DNA from: Kordia jejudonensis
Lineage (GTDB): Bacteria; Bacteroidota; Bacteroidia; Flavobacteriales; Flavobacteriaceae
Direction of reading: 5' to 3'
Length of the DNA stretch: 64,000 nt
Assembly: GCF_001005315.1 (NCBI RefSeq)
Contig: NZ_LBMG01000030.1
Span: 19,127-83,126, forward strand
The position numbers and the translations under genes are program-made. The notes under the pieces were generated by a model. It was not told where the DNA came from and did no database searches. It saw only the letters and a list, made by a program, of their open reading frames with translations. Of the stretch, positions 45,348-51,988 are shown in pieces. The first letter of the stretch is position 1; every line of letters starts with the position of its first letter.

Positions 45348-45545
45348 TTAAGCTGGCATACTTCCACCACTGTAAACTCGTGTAGTTAAGAATGGAGGAC
45401 ACGGATCCATCGTACAACCTGTATCATTACACATATTACCTCCTTTTACATTGCTTTTACTTCCTGGCGTGATAGCAGAAATTTTTTCCTTTTTAAATAC
45501 TAGCTTGTCAAAAGTAAATTCTTTGTTTAGATTTTTTTTCTTCAT
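45348..45545 (-). CDS. GG-leader Cys-rich precursor peptide, module B position 2
   Basis: A 65-residue peptide with a longer leader (MKKKNLNKEFTFDKLVFKKE) and cleavage at NVKGG (about 32-36). The core has Cys in NMCNDTGCTMDPCPP and a Thr- and Ser-containing tail without Cys. Its place matches the peptide at 42610 (C..xMCPxSC) in module A, though similarity is weak. It lies 67 bp upstream of the next precursor. Confidence 0.75.
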   Translation of the reverse strand: MKKKNLNKEFTFDKLVFKKEKISAITPGSKSNVKGGNMCNDTGCTMDPCPPFLTTRVYSGGSMPA

Positions 45546-45647
45546 GAGTATAAGTTTGATTTGTTAATGTTTTTAATATACGCATGAAATAAGAATTGAA
45601 GTAATATTATATAAGTAGATTCTTAAAAAATTCACGAATTTGCGCAC

Positions 45648-45676
45648 AAAAAAACCAGCCTTATGTAGCTGGTTTT
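45648..45676 (-). terminator. Terminator of module B position 1 precursor
   Basis: AAAACCAGC (45651-45659) and GCTGGTTTT (45668-45676) pair perfectly across 8 nt; the A-run from 45648 is the minus-strand T-run. Module A has a terminator after its position 1 precursor too. Confidence 0.8.
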
Positions 45677-45711
45677 GAGTTGTATTGAACGTTTGAAAGT
45701 GTCTGTTTTTT

Positions 45712-45885
45712 TTAAGCCGACATGTTGTGTTCACAAAACATATAACCTGGGCAAATAGTAATTGGTACTGATTCTAAGTCGCTTTGAGAGCGAGTTCCAC
45801 CTTTTAACGCTTCCAATTCATTGGCTTGCATACTTGCAATAAGACGCTTACGTAAATGCATGGTTTTTAAGTTCTTTTTTTTCAT
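45712..45885 (-). CDS. GG-leader precursor peptide, module B position 1
   Basis: A 57-residue peptide: leader MKKKNLKTMHLRKRLIASMQ, cleavage at ALKGG (about 26-30), core of 27 residues with two Cys in TICPGYMFCEH. It shares GGTR, ES, then C..Y..C with the peptide at 42962. The receptor gene ends 90 bp upstream. Confidence 0.77.
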   Translation of the reverse strand: MKKKNLKTMHLRKRLIASMQANELEALKGGTRSQSDLESVPITICPGYMFCEHNMSA

Positions 45886-45975
45886 AATTGATTATTTAAA
45901 GTTTAAGTTTTCGGTTTGAAAATAAACATATTTTATTTGGGAGTTTGCATGTCAGCAGTAGTCTATAACTCAAAT

Positions 45976-47682
45976 TTATAAATTTGCGTCTATCTTTTTC
46001 TCTTTTTCGTTCAAGTTTTGAATGTAAAATGAAGGATAGAGTTTGGTATACGCTTTAAAGTGTTTGGTAAATGAATTAGTGCTTTTATACCCAATTTCTT
46101 CTGCAATGTTTTTAATGGAATATTTTCGAAACTTAGCATCTTCTTTTAAACGTTTTACGACATATTGAATGCGTAATTCGTTAATATATTCCGTAAATTT
46201 TTTCTGCTTGTGCGAACCGATAATCTTTGATAAATAGCTTGTATTTGTTTTTATCTTTTTGGCAACATTTTGTAACGTACAGTTACTATTTAGGAAAAAT
46301 AGAGAAGCTTCTAATTTGTCCAAACGCGCTAAAATTTCATGTACTTTTTTATCTTGAATCGTTACCTCACTTTTTTTCTTCTCCAGATTTTCTTGTTCTA
46401 TTTTTTCAAGTAATTGCTCAAAAATGATTTTGTTCTTTTTACGTACCTTAATCCATCTCCAAATAAAATAAATACAACATGCAAATACTAAAAATGCTAA
46501 AACGGATATTATTTTGACGGTATCTTTTAATTTTGATTCGGAATATGTTAATTGCTTTTTTTCTTGTTGCACATTATCTAACAACGTTTCATATACATTG
46601 GTACGATCAATATCTTTGAGTTTGTCAAGTGCTTTGTACTGTTCAAAACTAGCATTCGATTTTTCAATTTTGCCTTGTTTTTTATAAACATCTGCTAACA
46701 ATTCGTGCGTGGAAAGTAAAATATGAGGATTGAATTTTAGTGCATTTTTATTATTATTTTCTTGTGTTACAGTTGTCTTTGTCAATTCTAAAAATTCAAC
46801 TGCTTTCGTATAGTTTTCCTGTCCCAAATACGATTTTCCAAGATAATAATACACTTCCACCAAGCGTTTTTTATTCTTTAACTCAAGTGTAATTGTTGCT
46901 GCTTTTTTTAAATACATGATGGCTTTTTCAAACTCACTTTTCATGTAATATGCGATGCCCATATCGATATAAAAATAGCTTTCGCCTTCTACATCCTTAT
47001 TTTCAGAAGCAAAATGAAGTCCGGGTTTTGCATAAAAAATTGTAGAATCTGGTTGGGATAAGGTTAAAAAAGTTCCTGTCAATCCTAAATACGTATTGAT
47101 GCCGATGGTTTCTTTTTCGAGTCCATGTTTTTGACATAGTTTAAAATTTTCCTGAAACATTTCTAAGGCTTCTTTGTCAAAATGTACATTGCGTTTCACT
47201 TTGGCAATATTGCCGCGCGCCATAATTTGATTTCGAATGTGCTTACTTTTTTTAGCAAATTTCAACGCTTGTAAATAATAGAGCAACGAATTTTCGTCAT
47301 CACCAAGATACACATATGTATTTCCAACAGTAAGTAACGCTTTGCAGATAAACACATCGTTTTGCATTGCTTTTGCAACATCTTCGGCACGTTTAGCGTG
47401 CAACATTCCAGTTTTATGATCGCCTTGAATATTGGCAATACGTGCCAATTGATAATAGGCTTTAAATATAAATTCTTGGTTATTTTCAGTTTCGCTTTTT
47501 TGCAACAGTAACGTTGCATTTAAGTGCGCTCCTTCAGGATCGGAAAATTTTTGTTTCAAGATAAACGCGTATCGTGCTGCTAAAGAAGCATTTTCTGAAA
47601 GTTCTTGCGCTTGCGCGGAAAAGGAAAAAGTAATTATTAATAAAGTCGTAAAAATTAAAAATTTAGCAACTATTCTCGTCAT
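45976..47682 (-). CDS. Membrane AraC-family regulator with periplasmic TPR sensor, module B
   Basis: A 568-residue paralog of the receptor at 43201-44895 with the same plan: signal peptide about 1-25 (AQAQE), TPR array about 40-365 (YYLGKSYLGQENYTKAVEFL), one transmembrane helix (about 392-412, IISVLAFLVFACCIYFIWRW), coiled coil, AraC helix-turn-helix (about 465-560) with NTSYLSKIIG and AEEIGYKSTNSFTKHFKAYT. The HTH region is nearly identical between the paralogs, the TPR part less so, as expected if they bind like DNA but different ligands. Both genes keep a TTTCCTAAAAA string shortly before the start. Confidence 0.87.
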   Translation of the reverse strand: MTRIVAKFLIFTTLLIITFSFSAQAQELSENASLAARYAFILKQKFSDPEGAHLNATLLLQKSETENNQEFIFKAYYQLARIANIQGDHKTGMLHAKRAEDVAKAMQNDVFICKALLTVGNTYVYLGDDENSLLYYLQALKFAKKSKHIRNQIMARGNIAKVKRNVHFDKEALEMFQENFKLCQKHGLEKETIGINTYLGLTGTFLTLSQPDSTIFYAKPGLHFASENKDVEGESYFYIDMGIAYYMKSEFEKAIMYLKKAATITLELKNKKRLVEVYYYLGKSYLGQENYTKAVEFLELTKTTVTQENNNKNALKFNPHILLSTHELLADVYKKQGKIEKSNASFEQYKALDKLKDIDRTNVYETLLDNVQQEKKQLTYSESKLKDTVKIISVLAFLVFACCIYFIWRWIKVRKKNKIIFEQLLEKIEQENLEKKKSEVTIQDKKVHEILARLDKLEASLFFLNSNCTLQNVAKKIKTNTSYLSKIIGSHKQKKFTEYINELRIQYVVKRLKEDAKFRKYSIKNIAEEIGYKSTNSFTKHFKAYTKLYPSFYIQNLNEKEKKIDANL

Positions 47683-47828
47683 AAACCTATTTTTAGGAAA
47701 TGGATTTTAATATACGTTTGGTGTTACAATAGCATAATCGTGGTAGTGCCATTTCACAAATTCGTTCTGAAAAACGAATTGCGTCTAAAATAAGAATAAT
47801 ATAATTGAATACTGTTTTAAAAAAGACA

Positions 47829-47869
47829 AAAAGCAACGCTATATACTCACAAGGAGAAGCGTTGCTTTT
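47829..47869. terminator. Terminator of the thioredoxin gene
   Basis: AAAAGCAACGC (47829-47839) and GCGTTGCTTTT (47859-47869) form a perfect 11-bp stem; minus-strand continuation is T-rich. It lies 22 bp past the minus-strand stop at 47891. Confidence 0.8.
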
Positions 47870-47890
47870 CAAACAAACTTTGCTTTTATG

Positions 47891-48781
47891 TTAATAATCT
47901 TGCATTTTCGCTAACATTGCCTTCGCATTTTTATCATCAGCATCTAATGCTAAAACTTTGGCATATAATTCTTTAGATTTTTTATAGTTTTTACTAAAGA
48001 AGTAAGCTTCTGCCAAACTATCATAACTATTTTTATTTTCAGGAAAGAGTTTGGTATTTATGGTAAAAACAGTAATCGCTTTTGAAATTGCATTTGCGCG
48101 AAGCAGTACATAACCATAGGTGTTTAATTCCTTTAAACTTTTAGCATATGATGTAATTTTTGAAACGACTTCATCAAGATTTTCAGCAACATAGTTTTCG
48201 CCTTTTTCCTTAAAAATATTATCTAATTGCGTTACAACTTGATAGTTATGCTCGTATGATTTTTTTCTGCAAATTTTTAGCAAATCAGCTTCCAAACTTT
48301 CTACAGGATGTTCTACAATTCTACCAATTTCTTTACCTTTTTTATCATACACAATAAAAGTTGGCACGCGATGAATGTTCATGCCAATTTCTTCGCCATT
48401 TGGACCTTGCTTGTACTGCTCTTTCCCATTATTAAGTCCAATAACGCGTAGTTTATTTTCAGGAAAATTAGCGGCTTCCAATACTTTGTAAAACTTAGGA
48501 ACTTCACGTTTACTGTCGCCACACCAAGTTCCCATGAACACGGTAATGGTGTATTTTTTTAATTTTCGTTTCAGTTTTTGAATGGTTTTTTCATCAGGTT
48601 GATACGCTTCGTAGTTTGGCGTAAACCATTTGTCAAACGAGTTTTGTGTAAACCCTTTTTTGTTGATTTCCCCTAACATTTTTTCGCGTCCTCTAGCGTC
48701 TTTCGTCACTTGATTGATTTCTTGCGCAAGCGAAATTTGGATGCATAAAAGCGCAAAACCTAGTGTAAAAATTCTGTTCAT
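47891..48781 (-). CDS. Exported thioredoxin-fold protein with TPR tail
   Basis: A 296-residue protein with a signal peptide (about 1-19, ISLAQ). The thioredoxin fold (about 70-175) has TVFMGTWCGDSKREVPKFY, a single-Cys WCGDSK site in place of WCxxC, and the cis-Pro loop RVPTFIVY. With one Cys it may not be a simple disulphide oxidoreductase. A helical TPR-like tail (about 235-296, YDSLAEAYFFSKNYKKSKEL) ends the chain. It may act on envelope thiols; a link with the Cys-rich peptides nearby is only positional. Confidence 0.75.
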   Translation of the reverse strand: MNRIFTLGFALLCIQISLAQEINQVTKDARGREKMLGEINKKGFTQNSFDKWFTPNYEAYQPDEKTIQKLKRKLKKYTITVFMGTWCGDSKREVPKFYKVLEAANFPENKLRVIGLNNGKEQYKQGPNGEEIGMNIHRVPTFIVYDKKGKEIGRIVEHPVESLEADLLKICRKKSYEHNYQVVTQLDNIFKEKGENYVAENLDEVVSKITSYAKSLKELNTYGYVLLRANAISKAITVFTINTKLFPENKNSYDSLAEAYFFSKNYKKSKELYAKVLALDADDKNAKAMLAKMQDY

Positions 48782-48891
48782 TTCTTGGTTGTTTTTGTTG
48801 ATGTTTCAAAACTCAGCCAATGAACACTTAAAAACTAAAAAAATGTACAGCATGCACACATAGCTTTATAAAAAGCAATTTTTGAAAAGAT

Positions 48892-48955
48892 GTAGTTCTT
48901 TTGCTGAAAATGGAAGTTTGTACAGTGAAGCATGCATTTTATCCGTGTATATTTG
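48892..48955 (+). promoter_or_regulatory. LytTR-like repeat and promoter before a LytS/LytTR operon
   Basis: GTAGTTCTT (48892-48900) and GAAGTTTGT (48913-48921) start 21 bp apart with GTT at the same offset. TATATTTG (48948-48955) is a -7 box for plus-strand transcription. The half-sites fit the LytTR pattern less well than those at 29680, so autoregulation is only suggested. Confidence 0.4.
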
Positions 48956-49049
48956 ATCAATTCTAGCTTTCTTAGTACTTTGACTGCTTGTAAGCTTTTG
49001 AGAACTCCGAGTTTTTTATGAATCTCAATTAGTGTGTAAAAACAAACCT

Positions 49050-50018
49050 ATGAACTTTTTTAGTTACCGAATTTCTAAAATCCTGATCCACATTCTGTTT
49101 TGGACCTTGTTCATTTTTGTTTCGTTATTTTACTTCTCAGATTATTATTGGGCAGAAAATCCATTTTTGCAATACATGTCCATTTTAGTCATCATTGTGT
49201 ACACAAACGATTTTTTATTGTTGCCTTTTTTTGAAAAGAAAAAATGGTACACTTTGTATATTTTACTCATTGCCTTGATTAGTTTTTTGGCGACACAATT
49301 GTACTGTAATGCGTTTGCGCAATGTGGTTGTAGTGTGGTAAAATGCTTGTCGGATTATGTGTGGCAAACCATTGTGCCAATTATCTTTTTCTCGTTTATT
49401 TGGGTATTATTTCGTTATTTAAAGAAGAAAGACGAAGTAGAAGCCATTCAACAAAAACACACAGAAATGGAGTTAAAATTTTTGAAATCACAGATCAATC
49501 CGCATGTGTTATTCAACAATTTAAACACGATTTATTCCTATTCGCTAGAAAAACCTACGCACGTTCCCGAATTGATTTTAATGTTGTCCAATAACTTAAA
49601 ACATGTGTTGTATGAAAGCAATGCAACCTTTGTTTCTTTAGAAAAAGAACTGACGTTTATCAACAATTATATCAAGTTTCAAGAAATTCGTACGGAAGGC
49701 ATCAAAACCATCAAATATACCCAACAAATTGATCGGGATGATTATAAAATTGCTCCTTTATTGTTAATTACTATTATTGAAAATGCTTTTAAACACAGTG
49801 TGATTGATAGTGAAATTGACATGGCAATTCGTGTAGAAAACTACGAATTGAAATGTGTATGTGCCAATGTGTTTGATCCTGCAAAGGAAACAACAGACGA
49901 CAAAATTGGCTTGCAAAACCTTAAAAAACGCTTGGAGTTAATTTACAAAGATCAATACGAATTGAAGATTGAAACCGAAAATTTGTATTGTGTAACGCTG
50001 AAATTGAAACTCACATGA
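49050..50018 (+). CDS. LytS-type membrane sensor histidine kinase
   Basis: A 322-residue kinase with four hydrophobic helices (about 12-30, 42-60, 66-85, 106-124). The phosphoacceptor motif is QINPHVLFNNLN (His-152), with Val where most have Phe, and the ATP-binding box is IIENAFKHS. A short Cys-rich loop between helices 3 and 4 (CNAFAQCGCSVVKC) is unusual and could bind a metal or sense redox. ATG at 49050 is chosen over GTG at 49032. It overlaps the regulator start by four bases (ATGA). Confidence 0.9.
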   Translation: MNFFSYRISKILIHILFWTLFIFVSLFYFSDYYWAENPFLQYMSILVIIVYTNDFLLLPFFEKKKWYTLYILLIALISFLATQLYCNAFAQCGCSVVKCLSDYVWQTIVPIIFFSFIWVLFRYLKKKDEVEAIQQKHTEMELKFLKSQINPHVLFNNLNTIYSYSLEKPTHVPELILMLSNNLKHVLYESNATFVSLEKELTFINNYIKFQEIRTEGIKTIKYTQQIDRDDYKIAPLLLITIIENAFKHSVIDSEIDMAIRVENYELKCVCANVFDPAKETTDDKIGLQNLKKRLELIYKDQYELKIETENLYCVTLKLKLT

Positions 50019-50737
50019 AAGCTCTAACACACATGAAATGTATCATTATTGAAGATGAAATTCCTGCACAGCGTATTCTGAAAAGTTACATTGAAAAAGT
50101 ATCGTATTTGGAGTTGATAGGCACATTTAATGCAGCATTAAAAGCATATGATACTTTGTATTCGGAAGATATTGATTTGATTTTTTTAGATATAAATCTA
50201 CCCGATATTTCAGGATTGAGTTTTCTGCGAACGCTTAAAAATCCGCCAACAATCATCATGACGACTGCATATCCAGATTATGCCGTGGAGAGTTTTGAGT
50301 TTGAAACCATTATTGACTATTTAGTCAAACCATTTTCATTAGAACGCTTCCTAAAAGCCATTCAGAAAACACAACGACAGCAACCAAAAACAGTCGTTTC
50401 AGAAACGGAAAAAACACCTTCGGAAACATTATTTTTAAACGTAGATAAAACCTTTCATAAAATTCAATTTCAGGATATTTTTTATGTAGAATCGGAACGA
50501 AATTACTTAACGGTTGTGAGCAAGCAACAAAAACTATCGTTCATTGGAAGTCTTCGCACTTGGAAAGAAAAATTACCACAACAGCAATTTATTCAAATAC
50601 ACAAATCGTTTGTCATTAATATAAAATACGTAGATAAAATTACAGGAAACGAAGTGTATATTCACGACAAGCGTATTCCAATTGGAAGAACATTTAAAGC
50701 AACATTGTTTGAGGTGTTGGAAATTCATGGAAAATAA
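50015..50737 (+). CDS. LytTR-family response regulator
   Basis: A 240-residue regulator: receiver with IIEDEIP, phosphoacceptor Asp-59 in LIFLDINLPD and Lys in DYLVKPFS; LytTR domain (about 135-240) with FIQIHKSFVIN and IPIGRTFK. The ATGA overlap with the kinase stop supports the start at 50015; a Met seven codons on (50033) also fits the family. It forms one operon with the kinase. Confidence 0.9.
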   Translation: MKALTHMKCIIIEDEIPAQRILKSYIEKVSYLELIGTFNAALKAYDTLYSEDIDLIFLDINLPDISGLSFLRTLKNPPTIIMTTAYPDYAVESFEFETIIDYLVKPFSLERFLKAIQKTQRQQPKTVVSETEKTPSETLFLNVDKTFHKIQFQDIFYVESERNYLTVVSKQQKLSFIGSLRTWKEKLPQQQFIQIHKSFVINIKYVDKITGNEVYIHDKRIPIGRTFKATLFEVLEIHGK

Positions 50738-50762
50738 TTAGTTTACAATTAGTATCTTTCAT

Positions 50763-50794
50763 ACCAACATACCAACATACCAACATACCAACAT
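50763..50794. repeat. Tandem 8-bp repeat ACCAACAT x4
   Basis: Four exact copies end three bases before the ATG of the amidase gene. Changes in copy number would alter the spacing between promoter and start codon. Confidence 0.8.
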
Positions 50795-50797
50795 CAC

Positions 50798-51580
50798 ATG
50801 AAAAACCAAGAATTACACGTTGCGCTTGTTCAAACCAATCTCGTTTGGGAACATCCTGCGGAAAATCGTATACAATTACACAAAAAAATCAACACGATTG
50901 CTGATACGGTTGATCTTATTATTTTACCTGAAATGTTTACTTCTGGTTTTACCATGAATCCTGCGTCAGTTGCTGAAACCATGGATGGCGAAACAATCGC
51001 GTTGTTGAAAAATTTGGCAAAAGAAAAAAATGCTGCAATTACTGGTAGTTTGGTTATTTCTGAAAGCGGAAATCATTACAATCGTTTTGTATTTGTATTT
51101 CCTTCTGGCGAAATTGAAACTTATGACAAACGCCATACATTTACCTTAGCTGGCGAACATGAAGTGTATACGGCTGGAACTTTCAAAAACATCATTACGT
51201 ATAAAGATTGGAAAATTTGCCCGCTAATTTGTTATGATTTACGCTTCCCAGTTTGGGCGCGAAATGTAGAAAATTATGATGTTTTACTGTATGTTGCCAA
51301 TTGGCCAAAGCCAAGAATTAGCGCTTGGGATGCCTTGTTAAAAGCACGCGCCATTGAAAATATGAGTTATTGTATTGGTGTCAATAGAGTAGGACTCGAT
51401 GCAAATTCGCATGAATATCCTGGACATTCTGCGGTGTATGATGTGTTGGGCGAAAAGCTAACAAATTTAGAATCGGGTAAAGAAGAAATTGCGTTTGCTA
51501 CGCTGACAAAATCGAACATAGAAACTTATCGAAATAAGCTAAAATTCTTAAATGATAAAGATACTTTTGAGTTGTTGTAA
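50798..51580 (+). CDS. Omega-amidase-like nitrilase-superfamily hydrolase
   Basis: A 260-residue carbon-nitrogen hydrolase with the catalytic triad Glu-45 (LPEMFTSGF), Lys-111 (YDKRHTF) and Cys-145 (LICYDLRFP). These flanks match YafV/Nit2-type omega-amidases, which split 2-oxoglutaramate or 2-oxosuccinamate. That would clear the product of the glutamine-dependent methionine aminotransferase encoded at 41199. In related genomes I expect the two genes side by side; here they are 8.4 kb apart. Preceded by four ACCAACAT repeats. Confidence 0.87.
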   Translation: MKNQELHVALVQTNLVWEHPAENRIQLHKKINTIADTVDLIILPEMFTSGFTMNPASVAETMDGETIALLKNLAKEKNAAITGSLVISESGNHYNRFVFVFPSGEIETYDKRHTFTLAGEHEVYTAGTFKNIITYKDWKICPLICYDLRFPVWARNVENYDVLLYVANWPKPRISAWDALLKARAIENMSYCIGVNRVGLDANSHEYPGHSAVYDVLGEKLTNLESGKEEIAFATLTKSNIETYRNKLKFLNDKDTFELL

Positions 51581-51594
51581 TTGTCAATTAATGC

Positions 51595-51981
51595 CAGTTC
51601 GATATAACCGATTCGATTTATAGTTATAATTAAGTCTAGAAACTTTCTACTATAAAACACATTTTCAGTGTTTTATTTTCGTTTTCTTTGCTTACCCAAA
51701 GAAAAGAAACAAAAGAAAGGGAACTTTTAGTTCATAACATTTACATTTTAAATTAAAGTATTCATGAATGCAAAGCATTTCCAGAGGTATTTTCAGTTTT
51801 TCTTTTTGGGAAAAACTAAAACCACATGAATTTTTCTAAATTTTTTAGTTCACAATCTTTATATTTTAAATTAAGGAGTTCATGAATCTTCGATTTCCAA
51901 GGATTCAAAAATTCTTAATGAAAAATCCCTGCTATACTGCGGAAAAGAATAACTTCAAACTAAACTTTTTACGTCGAACTC
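51595..51981. repeat. MITE-like dispersed element, copy B (387 bp)
   Basis: Ends CAGTTCGATATA (51595) and TTACGTCGAACTC (51969-51981) are imperfect inverted repeats. The whole is the reverse complement of copy A (17598-17864) plus two extra blocks at 51729-51770 and 51847-51888, which are 34 of 42 identical to each other and absent from copy A. It fills the gap between two convergent genes, starting 15 bp after one stop and ending 8 bp before the other. Confidence 0.65.
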
Positions 51982-51988
51982 ACGTTAC

